Shown one piece after another: positions 51,386 through 58,402 of a stretch of 64,000 nt of DNA. The notes under the pieces were generated by a model. The model was not told where the DNA came from. It did not search any database and worked only from the letters and a program-made list of their open reading frames with translations. The DNA comes from a virus. How positions within the stretch are numbered: the stretch's first letter is position 1; each line of letters begins with the position of its first letter. The DNA lies in IMG/VR virus record IMGVR_UViG_3300024333_000005, positions 21,242 through 85,241 of that record; one strand, written 5' to 3'. The position numbers and the translations under genes were made by a program.

Positions 51386-51828
51386 TCGACGAGCTGCGGG
51401 CGGGCCTGGACCGGCTCAACCAAGCGATGTATGGCGAGGCGAAGGGCCAGAGCTGGCCGGACGCGGAAGCGGCCAAGCTCCTTCGCTACGCGGCCGACCG
51501 AATCGACATGCTGACTGCGGACGGGGATCGGGCCTGGCAGGAAGCCAAGCGGCTGCGCGACGCCCTGTGCCGGCTCACGCAAGAGGTGTCTTCCCTGAAC
51601 GTCGGGGGGCGGGGGCGGGAGTCCTGCTCGACCCTGCTCCGGGAGGCGGGACAGGCCGCGGCGGTGGCGGCGAAGGCCCTGGAGCCGGGCGATGCGCTTC
51701 TGCCAGCATCGCCGGAACTGCCCCGAACCTGCGCCGCGCACTTCCGGGCGACGGTCCAGTGGTGGGACGAACGGCAGACCGAGTGCCCTTTCTGTGCCGC
51801 GCTGAAGGCGCAGTGCCCGGGGGGCTAG
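51382..51828 (+). CDS. Helical hypothetical protein ending in CxxC
   Basis: 148 residues, GTGA overlap. Long helices (RLNQAMYGEAKGQSW, EAAKLLRYAADRIDMLTADG, QEAKRLRDALCRLTQEVSSL) and a C-terminal ECPFCAALKAQC. Its TAG stop overlaps the stop of the converging minus-strand gene. Unrecognised. Confidence 0.55.
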   Translation: MIDELRAGLDRLNQAMYGEAKGQSWPDAEAAKLLRYAADRIDMLTADGDRAWQEAKRLRDALCRLTQEVSSLNVGGRGRESCSTLLREAGQAAAVAAKALEPGDALLPASPELPRTCAAHFRATVQWWDERQTECPFCAALKAQCPGG

Positions 51829-52184
51829 GGCAGGTTCAACCCGATCACGTCCCGCTCCCGGCGCTCGTCGTGGCGGGAGCGCAGGAGGGCCCGCGCCGCC
51901 TGGAGGTGGGAGAGGGCCTGGGCGTTCGCCTCGCAGGGGAAGGGGCCGGCCTGGAAGGCTTCGAGCCGGTCGGCGAGGATGGCGAACAGGTGCTCGTCGA
52001 GCGCTCCCTGGCGGGAGCCCGGCTCCCGGCGCGGGCCATGCTGAAACTCGACCAGAGCCAGGACCAGGTTGTCGGGGTCCTGGACCTCGTAGTAGTGGCT
52101 GGCCCCGCCGGCGTTCGGGTCCCGGTCGTCGGCGAGGACCCGGCCCCACTCGTACTCCGCGACCTGGTGAAGCTCGCTAGGCAT
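51825..52184 (-). CDS. Lone minus-strand gene, FQxGP-type phage protein (possible Acb2/Tad1 relative)
   Basis: 119 residues, ATG at 52184 with CAGGGAGG before it, converging with the plus-strand gene so that both stop codons overlap. The pattern VEFQHGPRREPGS, then DEHLFAILADRLEAFQAGPF, C.EN-like PCEANAQALSHLQAARALL and a basic RHDERRERDVIG resembles a widespread small phage family (FQxGPxKE...FxCxENxxAL). I believe some members are annotated as Acb2/Tad1-like, which sequester cyclic nucleotide signals of CBASS and Thoeris defence; that link is from memory and unproven here. Own promoter and reversed orientation mark it as an accessory gene. Confidence 0.6.
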   Translation of the reverse strand: MPSELHQVAEYEWGRVLADDRDPNAGGASHYYEVQDPDNLVLALVEFQHGPRREPGSRQGALDEHLFAILADRLEAFQAGPFPCEANAQALSHLQAARALLRSRHDERRERDVIGLNLP

Positions 52185-52203
52185 GGCGCCTCCCTGGGGC
52201 GGC

Positions 52204-52232
52204 AGGGTAGCAGACCCGGGAGGCGGGGCCAA
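52204..52232 (-). promoter_or_regulatory. Promoter candidate for the lone minus-strand gene
   Basis: On the minus strand TTGGCC (52232-52227), 17 bases, then TACCCT (52209-52204), with TG two bases before the -10 (TGCTACCCT). It ends 19 bases before the ATG. The spacing and TA...T pattern fit sigma70; the -35 is imperfect. Confidence 0.45.
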
Positions 52233-52325
52233 GGGGACGCTCTGGGCTGGCGTAGGGGGGGGGAGTAAGGGCCGGCGCCTGGCGCCAGTTCCAGAAGCCG
52301 GTCGAACTCGCCGCGGAGGAGGACG

Positions 52326-52532
52326 ATGCCCAACCTGAACCTCGCCTGCCTCGTGGTCTGCAACGCGTGCAAGGCCCCCCTCCCGGCTCGGGCCGAGGTC
52401 CACCAGGGAGGGGGCTACACGTTCCTGGTCGAGCCCTGCAAGGGCTGCCTGACTGTGGCCGAGGACCTCGGCTACGAGCGCGGCTACGAGGGCCGGGACC
52501 GGCCCCGGGAGCCGGGTCGTGAGCGAAGCTGA
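52326..52532 (+). CDS. Small zinc-ribbon protein
   Basis: 68 residues, GGAGGAGG before ATG 52326. CNACK near 12-16 and CKGCL near 38-42 give two pairs for a zinc ribbon; the end is basic and charged (RGYEGRDRPREPGRERS). First plus-strand gene after the lone minus-strand gene. Unrecognised. Confidence 0.55.
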   Translation: MPNLNLACLVVCNACKAPLPARAEVHQGGGYTFLVEPCKGCLTVAEDLGYERGYEGRDRPREPGRERS

Positions 52533-52788
52533 CGAGGTGGCCGCGGCCCTGGCCCTGCTCTGGGGCCGGGCCTGGCCGGGGCCGGGCGTGGCGCCCGAAG
52601 CCCTAGCCCGGCACCTGGGGTGGTGGCGGCGGCCGGGCCCGCCGGCCGACCCGCGGGACCTGGTGCTCGACGCCGGCCGGGCCTACGTAGCGCTGGTGGG
52701 GCTGGAGCGGCGGGATCTCGCTCGGTGCTGTCGGGTGCCCGGGGCGACCTTCTACTGGCGGCCGACGGGGAGAAGGAGCGAGGGATGA
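52519..52788 (+). CDS. Small hypothetical protein
   Basis: 89 residues, GTG 52519 overlapping the previous gene by 14 bases. Tryptophan-rich helix LLWGRAWPGPGVAPEALARH, then LVLDAGRAYVALVGLERRDL, and a basic end. It may contain a helix-turn-helix (LERRDLARCCRVPGATFYWR) but that is weak. It precedes the ComM-like gene with ATGA overlap. Confidence 0.5.
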   Translation: MSEADEVAAALALLWGRAWPGPGVAPEALARHLGWWRRPGPPADPRDLVLDAGRAYVALVGLERRDLARCCRVPGATFYWRPTGRRSEG

Positions 52789-54020
52789 AGCCAAGGATGC
52801 GAGTGGCCGAGCGGACAATCCGCTCGGCATGGCTCGACGGGGTGGAGGCGGTGGCCTGCCAGGTGACCGCGACCCGGACGGCCGGCCCGCTCCGGTTCGT
52901 CGACCGGGACGACCGGGAACAGGCGGTCCGGGTGGGGGGCGCCCTGGCCGCGGCCGGCCTTCCGGTCGACGCCGAGGTCCGGTTCCATCCGGCGCCGCCC
53001 TTCCCGGCTTCCGAGCTGGATCTGCCCGCGGCCCTGGCGGTCGCCGGGCTGGCCGGCGGCGAGGCGGACCACTTCGACCTGGCCGAGCTGTTGGCGGTCG
53101 GGGAGCTGACCCTCGACGGGCGCCTGCGGTTGGTGCGGGGGGTGGCGCGGATGGTCGCCTCCCCCACCCTGCGCCGGGTGATCGTGCCGGCAGCGAACCG
53201 GACCGAGGCGGTCCTGGCCTCCCGGCCTGGCAACGAGGTGGTGGCCGCGGGCGACCTGGCCGAGGCCCGGCGAGGCGAAGGGTTGCCGGGAGTGCCGGTG
53301 GACCTTCTGCCGGAGCCGAGGCCCCTGCCGCCCCTGCCGCTCTCCCGGGAAGCTCTGGGGCTTCTGTCCTCCGCCCTGGCCTCTCGGCGCCCTCTGCTCC
53401 TGGAGGGGCCGCCGGGGTGCGGGAAGACCGCCCTCGCCCGCCGGCTGCCGGCAGCCCTGCCGCCGCCCTCCCTGTGCGAACGCGAGGAGGTGGTCGCGGC
53501 CCGCTCGGCCGCGGGCCTGCTCGACGTGAACGATCTCGCCTACCTGGGGTACCGCCCCTTCCGGGCTCCGCACCACACCTGCTCGACGGCCGCCTTCGGC
53601 GGCGCCGGGCCGGCCGGGGCGCGGGCCCGGCCAGGAGAGGCCGCTCTGGCCCACCGCGGCGTCCTCCTGCTCGACGACCTCGGCGAGTGGTCCCGGGCGA
53701 CCCTGGAGGTGGTCGCGGCCGCCTTCCGACTCGGAAGCGTGCAGCACCCGCGGGGCGCCCGGATGCCGGCCGTCTTCTGGCCGGTGCTCGCCTCCCCCCT
53801 CTGCCCCTGCGGCCTGCCTCCCCGGTGCGTCTGCCGGCCGGAGACGCTGCGGGCCTGGGAGGCGCGCCGGGCCGGAGTTCTGGCGCTGTTCCCTGGCTGC
53901 GTTCGGCTGCGGGTCGACGAGCTGGCCGGCGGGGCCGAGGCGGCCGGCACGACCGCCGACCTGGCAGACCTGGTGAAGCAAGCCCTCGGAGGAAGCGATG
54001 TCCGCCCCCATGCCGGGTGA
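52785..54020 (+). CDS. ComM/YifB-like Mg-chelatase-family ATPase
   Basis: 411 residues, ATGA overlap. The first 165 residues match the LonC/S5-like N-terminal domain of ComM (AWLDGVEAVACQVTATRTAG, PPFPASELDLPAALAVAGLA, LAVGELTLDGRLRLVRGVAR). Then Walker A LEGPPGCGKTALARRLP near 206-222, the family signature RPFRAPHHTCSTAAFGGAGP near 254, and Walker B ALAHRGVLLLDDLGEW near 284-300. It is about 90 residues shorter than bacterial ComM. ComM is a hexameric branch-migration motor that integrates incoming ssDNA in natural transformation. Its presence in a phage beside RecA- and UvsW-like genes is notable. Confidence 0.82.
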   Translation: MKPRMRVAERTIRSAWLDGVEAVACQVTATRTAGPLRFVDRDDREQAVRVGGALAAAGLPVDAEVRFHPAPPFPASELDLPAALAVAGLAGGEADHFDLAELLAVGELTLDGRLRLVRGVARMVASPTLRRVIVPAANRTEAVLASRPGNEVVAAGDLAEARRGEGLPGVPVDLLPEPRPLPPLPLSREALGLLSSALASRRPLLLEGPPGCGKTALARRLPAALPPPSLCEREEVVAARSAAGLLDVNDLAYLGYRPFRAPHHTCSTAAFGGAGPAGARARPGEAALAHRGVLLLDDLGEWSRATLEVVAAAFRLGSVQHPRGARMPAVFWPVLASPLCPCGLPPRCVCRPETLRAWEARRAGVLALFPGCVRLRVDELAGGAEAAGTTADLADLVKQALGGSDVRPHAG

Positions 54021-54960
54021 CCTGTCGGCCCAGCTCTCCCGCTACCTGCGGGAGCGGCACGACGCGCTCTCCCCGGAGGCAAGGCTGGTCTGGTCCACCA
54101 GTAGCGACCTGGTCGCCATCCTGCGACTGACCTGGGAGAAGCTGTGGTGGGAGGAGCGGGCCCGGGAGTTCCTGGCCCGGCTCGACGGGGTGGAGGCAGC
54201 CGCGGCCGAGGCGGCCCGGGAGCGCACCGCCCTGGATCGCGGGGCGGCCCGGGTCCTGGAGCGGGTCGAGTGGGGTGGCCCCTGGGGGCGGGGCTACTGC
54301 CCCGACTGCCTGGAGAGCCGGGGGGTGGGGCACACCCCGCGCTGCGGGATTGCCTGGGCGCTCGGGCGTCCCGGGGCGGAGCCCTGGCCCGGCGGCGAGT
54401 CCTCGCCGGCCGAACCCCGGAGCCTGCCCCCGGTGTCCGCGAACGAGATCCGGGTCCTGGCGGCCCAGGCTTTCGAGGCGCTGCGCCGGGTCGCCGGCGA
54501 GTTGTGGGAGAGCCCGCGGCTCCGGGCCTCCGGCCACGACTGCCGGGAGGACTCCCGGGGCGCTCCCTGCCCCTGCTCCCGCGATGGCCGGAGTGCCCCC
54601 GAAGAAGAGTGCGATTGCGGGGCCGCCGAAGACCTCCTGATGGCCAGGAGAGCCTACGCCATCGTCGAGTCGGCCCTGGTCGATGTCCCGGTGCTGCGCT
54701 TGCCCGACCCGCGGCTGACCGAGCCGGCGGTGGTGCGGGGCAAGCGCGGGGTGCCGGTTCCCGGGCTGCCGCCCTGCCCGCCCGGGGGGTGGGTCGAAAT
54801 CGTCCTCCCTACCCCCGGCCCGGCCGCCTGGAACCAGCCGCGGCAATGGGCGGTTCGCGATTCCGAGGGGCGGCTGCTCGGAGAAGCGACTTGCCTGCTC
54901 GACCCGGCGCCCGGGGTGCTGCTCCCGACTGCGGAATGGGACGAGCGGTGCAAGTCGTAG
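53998..54960 (+). CDS. Hypothetical protein, 320 residues
   Basis: ATG 53998 after GGAGGAAG, overlapping the ComM-like gene by 23 bases. Helical N-terminus (ILRLTWEKLWWEERAREFLA), CPDCLESRG near 100-108, and several later cysteines and histidines (GHDCREDSRGAPCPC, ECDCGAAE). The C-terminal 100 residues are beta-like and Pro-rich. Looks like a multi-cysteine metal-binding protein. No family recognised. Confidence 0.5.
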   Translation: MSAPMPGDLSAQLSRYLRERHDALSPEARLVWSTSSDLVAILRLTWEKLWWEERAREFLARLDGVEAAAAEAARERTALDRGAARVLERVEWGGPWGRGYCPDCLESRGVGHTPRCGIAWALGRPGAEPWPGGESSPAEPRSLPPVSANEIRVLAAQAFEALRRVAGELWESPRLRASGHDCREDSRGAPCPCSRDGRSAPEEECDCGAAEDLLMARRAYAIVESALVDVPVLRLPDPRLTEPAVVRGKRGVPVPGLPPCPPGGWVEIVLPTPGPAAWNQPRQWAVRDSEGRLLGEATCLLDPAPGVLLPTAEWDERCKS

Positions 54961-55142
54961 ACGGCCGCCCTCGCCTCTTCCCGGCCGACCCCTGGCCGGC
55001 GGACCCGCAGCGGGAGGGAGAGCACCCCTGCTCCCGGTGCCCGGAGCCCTCACCCACTCCCGACGACTGCCGGCGCTGCGAGGCCAAGTGGGAGCGGGCC
55101 TACGACGACCTGGCCGAGGCGGCTGCCCCGGAGGCGCGGTGA
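54936..55142 (+). CDS. Small protein with two CxxC, unknown
   Basis: 68 residues from ATG 54936; GTG 54948 is also possible and no strong ribosome site favours either. CSRCPEP and CRRCEAKWE near the middle give a compact zinc site, and the end is acidic and helical (YDDLAEAAAPEAR). One of several very small cysteine-pair proteins in this part of the genome. Confidence 0.42.
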   Translation: MGRAVQVVDGRPRLFPADPWPADPQREGEHPCSRCPEPSPTPDDCRRCEAKWERAYDDLAEAAAPEAR

Positions 55143-55390
55143 GCCGGTTGCTCTGGTGGGAGCGGACCCGAGAGGGCTTCTCCCTGCGCCTCCCCTGGCG
55201 GCGGCTCCTGTACGCCGGCCGGGACCGCCACGGCGCCAGGTTCGTTGCCCTGGCCCGCTACGAGGTCCTTGGCGGCTTCATCGTCCTCTTTGGCTCCCGG
55301 GAGCTGCGAGTGACCTGGGGCGGGTGGCGGTGCTGGCAGTGGCCGAATCGGGACGGTGCGGCTCTCGGACGCCTCTGGCTGGAGTGGTGA
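55139..55390 (+). CDS. Small basic beta-rich hypothetical protein
   Basis: 83 residues, GTGA overlap. Alternating aromatic and basic residues (RLLWWERTREGFSLRLPWRR, FIVLFGSRELRVTWGGWRCW) suggest a small beta barrel. Unrecognised; no membrane span. Confidence 0.5.
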   Translation: MSRLLWWERTREGFSLRLPWRRLLYAGRDRHGARFVALARYEVLGGFIVLFGSRELRVTWGGWRCWQWPNRDGAALGRLWLEW

Positions 55391-55391
55391 C

Positions 55392-55700
55392 ATGGCGAAC
55401 CCGAAGGGCTGGGTGAGCAACACCTTCAACCCCGACGAGGTGGCCGCGCTCTGTGCCCTCTTCGCCGCCCTCGACCGGCGAGACCTGGGAGAAGCCCGGG
55501 ACCTGGCGGCGGGCCCGGTCGGCCGCCACCTGCTCGCCCGCTTCCTGCGGATGCGGGAGCGGACCCGGGCCGGGTGTGCCAAGGCCGGCCGTCCCGGCCC
55601 CTGGACGCCACCAGGGGCTCGGCAAGCCCCCGGGGCGGCCCGGAGGCCGGCCCCCCTTCCCTGTCGAGCCCCTGGTGCCCCCTGGGAGGCCCCCCCATGA
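55392..55700 (+). CDS. Small protein whose 3' half is a repeat element
   Basis: 102 residues from ATG 55392. The first 60 residues look like a normal small helical protein (SNTFNPDEVAALCALFAALD, HLLARFLRMRERTRAGCAKA). The last 40 are Pro/Ala/Gly-rich and coded by a repeat/hairpin element (55595-55689), so the ancestral gene may have ended earlier or gained this tail by insertion. Confidence 0.5.
   Translation: MANPKGWVSNTFNPDEVAALCALFAALDRRDLGEARDLAAGPVGRHLLARFLRMRERTRAGCAKAGRPGPWTPPGARQAPGAARRPAPLPCRAPGAPWEAPP
55595..55690 (+). repeat. Dispersed repeat relative, copy D (inverted) with hairpin
   Basis: 55595-55617 (CGGCCCCTGGACGCCACCAG plus GGG) is the exact reverse complement of 37885-37907. 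Arms CACCAGGGGCTCG (55610-55622) and CGAGCCCCTGGTG (about 55665-55677) can pair as a 13-bp stem. The element lies in the 3' half of a small gene and reaches the start of the next. Confidence 0.65.
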
Positions 55701-56038
55701 ACCGGACGGACGAGTACCTGGTCAAGAGCATCCGCCGGATCGCCCGGATGGCCGGCCGGCTGGACGACCCCTCGGTTGTGGCCTTCGCCGCGCTGTGGGA
55801 GGGGGAGGCCCGCCTGATCCTCGTCCTGGTCGCCGGCTCCAGGCCGCGGGCCTGGGCCGCCCTCACCTGGCGGTGGGTGGCCGAGGCGGTGCGGCGCCTG
55901 GCGAGCAGGCTCTACTGGCGCTGGTCGGACCTGCGGGGCCGGACCTGGGTGGACGCCGATGGCCTGCGGCACTCGGCCGCCTGCCCGGGCGCCTGCGACG
56001 CGGAACCCTGTCTCCTGCCTGGGGAGGAAGCGCAGTGA
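55697..56038 (+). CDS. Hypothetical protein, 113 residues
   Basis: ATGA overlap. A helical N-terminal half (DEYLVKSIRRIARMAGRLDD, FAALWEGEARLILVLVAGSR) and a tryptophan-rich second half (LYWRWSDLRGRTWVDADGLR) ending in cysteines (CPGACDAEPCLLPG). Possible peripheral membrane association from the LILVLVAG stretch, but too short for a confident span. Confidence 0.5.
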   Translation: MNRTDEYLVKSIRRIARMAGRLDDPSVVAFAALWEGEARLILVLVAGSRPRAWAALTWRWVAEAVRRLASRLYWRWSDLRGRTWVDADGLRHSAACPGACDAEPCLLPGEEAQ

Positions 56039-56322
56039 CCGGGTGGACGGCGGTGGCCCTGGCGGCCCTCCTGGTCGGCGCCACCCTCGGCTACCTGGCA
56101 GGATGGGTGGCGGGCCACCAAGCGGCCCGACGAGCTGCCCGCCGGGCGGGAGCCGCGGCGCTGCTCCCTGCCCCCGACGCCCACCTGGGGCACCTGTTCC
56201 TCGACCTGGATGCCGCCTCCTACCGGCTGCGGCGGCACCTGCGGGCCTGCCGCCGCTGCCGGGAGGCCCTGCCGGCGGTGCTGGCGGCTCGCCAGCGGGC
56301 GGGGCGCAGCGGGCTCAACTAG
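56035..56322 (+). CDS. Small membrane protein with a zinc anti-sigma-like motif
   Basis: 95 residues, GTGA overlap. A transmembrane helix spans about residues 5-27 (AVALAALLVGATLGYLAGWV), followed by basic residues (HQAARRAARRAG). The C-terminal part HLFLDLDAASYRLRRHLRAC then RRCREALP has the H...HxxxCxxC spacing of zinc anti-sigma (ZAS, zf-HC2) domains. Membrane-tethered ZAS proteins usually hold a sigma factor inactive; order here is inverted (membrane span first). Last gene of the plus-strand run. Confidence 0.5.
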   Translation: MTGWTAVALAALLVGATLGYLAGWVAGHQAARRAARRAGAAALLPAPDAHLGHLFLDLDAASYRLRRHLRACRRCREALPAVLAARQRAGRSGLN

Positions 56323-56669
56323 CGCAAGTGCCTGGGGTTTCCGGCCGCGGCACTACTTCGCCTCTCCTGCGCAGCGAGGGGCGCGGCTGCCGCTGGCGCT
56401 GTCGTCCGCTTGACGCCGGGGGGAGGGGGCAATAGGATCGGCCCTGCGTGGAGCGGTGACCCTTGCGGGGTTGCCCCTTCCGGTGGCTCTCCCCCTCCCG
56501 CCGTGGCTGCGGAGGGAGGGGGGCTGCCGTCGCGAGCGAGACCTTGCCCGGGCGAAGCCTATGCGGGAATGGCGCTCGGGTGGGGTCTGGGAGATCCTAC
56601 TAGGTCCCCGACGCGGCGAAGGCCAGGCAGAGCGCCTGGCCTTCGCCTGCCGGCCCGGTGGGCCTGCGG
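56323..56669 (+). other. Non-coding gap between converging operons
   Basis: About 350 bases between the end of the plus operon (56322) and the end of the minus operon (56670). It contains a strong hairpin (56615-56647). Apart from that I see GC-rich sequence with no gene, tRNA or repeat. Confidence 0.6.
56615..56647 (-). terminator. Probable terminator hairpin between convergent operons
   Basis: Perfect 14-bp arms GGCGAAGGCCAGGC (56615-56628) and GCCTGGCCTTCGCC (56634-56647) with a 5-base loop. No T-run follows on either strand, so it may act as a bidirectional or Rho-assisted terminator. Placement between two operon ends supports this role. Confidence 0.5.
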
Positions 56670-57512
56670 CTACGCCGCCGCCGCCGCCTCCGCCGCCGCC
56701 TCCAAGCTCCCCTGCCCGGCGAGCAGGTACCACCCGGCCGGCACCGACCCGGTCGCCCCGACCTCGACCACCGTCCGCTTCCCGCCCGGGGTGCGGATCG
56801 TGCCCTCGCTGATCACCGGCTGGACCGCGTCGCTGGCGGTGATCTCCCGGGCCGCGGTGATCGTCCGCTTCTCGCTCACCTTCCGCCGGAGGGCCTTCGG
56901 GCCGGTCCCCTTGCCGAGGCGCAGGGTGATGGTGTGCCAGTCGGGCCACGGCTGGGCGGTGCGGGCGTGCGGGCTCTCGCACCAGACCTGCCCGACCTGG
57001 GCGGACGCCTCGCCCCCGGCCCGCTCCCGGGCCAGCTTGCAGAGGGCCCGGCGGCAGTCGCTCCCCTTGGGCTGCTCGACGCCCTCCGCCCGGGCCGCCA
57101 GCCGCGACGCCTCGGTCTTGAGCCGGTTGATCGACTCCAGCTTCGCCTTGAGGGCCGCCGCCGGGTCCGCCGGCTTGCGGACCAGGGTGGCCTTCGGGGC
57201 CGGCGCCGACTCGGGCTCGGTCGCCCCGGCCGCCAGGGCCGCCCGGGCCTCCGCCAGCGGCTCGCTCGGCTTGGCCTCCGGCTCGGTGGCCGGGGCCGGG
57301 GGCTCGGCCGCGGGCGCCGGGGCGGCGGGCGCCGCGAGCGCCTTGCGGGCCGCCTTCACCGCCTTGGCCTTCTCGGCCGGGGCCGGCGCCGCCGGCTCGG
57401 CCGCGGGCGCCGCCTCCGGCGCCGCCTCGGGCTCCTTGGCCGCGAACGTCTTGCGGGCCTTCTCGGCCCCCTTCCCGCCCTGCTCCGGCTTCCGGTTGAT
57501 CTTCAGTGCCAT
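56670..57512 (-). CDS. Ala/Pro-rich protein, last gene of the minus operon
   Basis: 280 residues, ATG at 57512 after GGAGAACG. Residues about 20-115 are Ala/Pro/Glu/Lys repeats (disordered). A helical segment KLESINRLKTEASRLAARAE near 126-145 precedes CRRALCKLARERAGGEASAQ and a beta-rich C-terminal half (TITLRLGKGTGPKALRRK, KRTVVEVGATGSVPAGWYLL), ending in alanines. No family recognised. Repetitive Lys/Ala/Pro sequence suggests nucleic-acid or partner binding. Confidence 0.55.
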   Translation of the reverse strand: MALKINRKPEQGGKGAEKARKTFAAKEPEAAPEAAPAAEPAAPAPAEKAKAVKAARKALAAPAAPAPAAEPPAPATEPEAKPSEPLAEARAALAAGATEPESAPAPKATLVRKPADPAAALKAKLESINRLKTEASRLAARAEGVEQPKGSDCRRALCKLARERAGGEASAQVGQVWCESPHARTAQPWPDWHTITLRLGKGTGPKALRRKVSEKRTITAAREITASDAVQPVISEGTIRTPGGKRTVVEVGATGSVPAGWYLLAGQGSLEAAAEAAAAA

Positions 57513-57534
57513 CGTCGTTCTCCTTCCTCGGGCT

Positions 57535-58092
57535 CTAGGCCCGGCTGCTCCAGCGCTCGATCATCTCGGGGGTCCGCATATCCAGGGTGCAGACCTCCCC
57601 GCTCTCGGCCGCCTCCCGCATGCCCCGGGCGGTGTCCTCGTCCAGGCCGATCAGGCCCCGGCTGTGCGCCCCCTCGAAGGTCCAGGGGACCGGCAGCTCG
57701 ACGTAGGGCGACTCGCCCGGCTTCCGGCGGGTCGCCAGGTAGGCCCCGCCGAGCCGGCGCTTGCCGCACCCCCGGGGCAGCTCCAGGGCGGCGTCGACGA
57801 TCACCTGGAGCTTCAGGCCCTCGATCACCGGGGCCTCCAGGGTGGCGGCGCCGCTCTCGCCGGCGATGAACTCGACGTACAGGGGGTCGAAGTACCCGGC
57901 GATGATGCCCGGGTGGTAGGCCCCGCCGGCCGCCGCCGCGCCGAAGACGCACCAGACCCGGCTCTTGCCGGGCTCCAGGCCCTTCGGCAGGGGCAGCCGG
58001 ACCCGCCGGCTCACGCCCTGCTCCCGGGCCTCCGCGGCGAAGCTCTCGGGGGTGTAGTGCGAGCCCCCGACGTGGATCAGGTAGTCGCTCAT
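57535..58092 (-). CDS. Hypothetical protein, minus operon
   Basis: 185 residues, ATG 58092 with AAGGAGG upstream. N-terminus YLIHVGGSHYTPESFAAEAR, then EQGVSRRVRLPLPKGLEPG and VWCVFGAAAAGGAYHPG; later LLxLP-type LELPRGCGKRRLGGAYLATR. This looks like a folded, conserved phage protein family but I cannot name it. The GSHYTPESF motif is a useful query. It overlaps its upstream neighbour by 4 bases. Confidence 0.6.
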   Translation of the reverse strand: MSDYLIHVGGSHYTPESFAAEAREQGVSRRVRLPLPKGLEPGKSRVWCVFGAAAAGGAYHPGIIAGYFDPLYVEFIAGESGAATLEAPVIEGLKLQVIVDAALELPRGCGKRRLGGAYLATRRKPGESPYVELPVPWTFEGAHSRGLIGLDEDTARGMREAAESGEVCTLDMRTPEMIERWSSRA

Positions 58093-58295
58093 CGGGTCCT
58101 CCTTGCCGCGCCCGCCTGCCCGTGGTCCACCTCGTCCGTCACGTCCTCCGGGCCGTCGGGCGTCTCCCGGTAGGCCCGGGCCTGGAGGCCCTGGGCCCGG
58201 GCTTGCCGCAAGCTGCGGGCCGCGGCCGTCTTGGTCCTGAGCCCCTCTTCCCAGGCCGTGTGCCCGGGTGCCCGAACGGTGTAGGTGATCCTCAT
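58089..58295 (-). CDS. Small basic protein, minus operon
   Basis: 68 residues from ATG 58295, chosen for AAGGAGGG just upstream; an in-frame GTG at 58403 (overlapping the previous stop) would add 36 residues with CRSC. Basic helix TKTAAARSLRQARAQGLQAR in the middle and an acidic turn (GPEDVTDEVD). Could be a DNA-binding or toxin-antitoxin-like small protein; nothing specific is recognised. Confidence 0.5.
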   Translation of the reverse strand: MRITYTVRAPGHTAWEEGLRTKTAAARSLRQARAQGLQARAYRETPDGPEDVTDEVDHGQAGAARRTR

Positions 58296-58402
58296 CTCGC
58301 CCTCCTTGCCGCGCCCACCTGCCGGCCTATCCGGCAGGGCCACCGACTCGACGGTGGTGCCCGGGCCCTCGCCCGGGCCGCACGACCGGCACCCGCTCGC
58401 CA

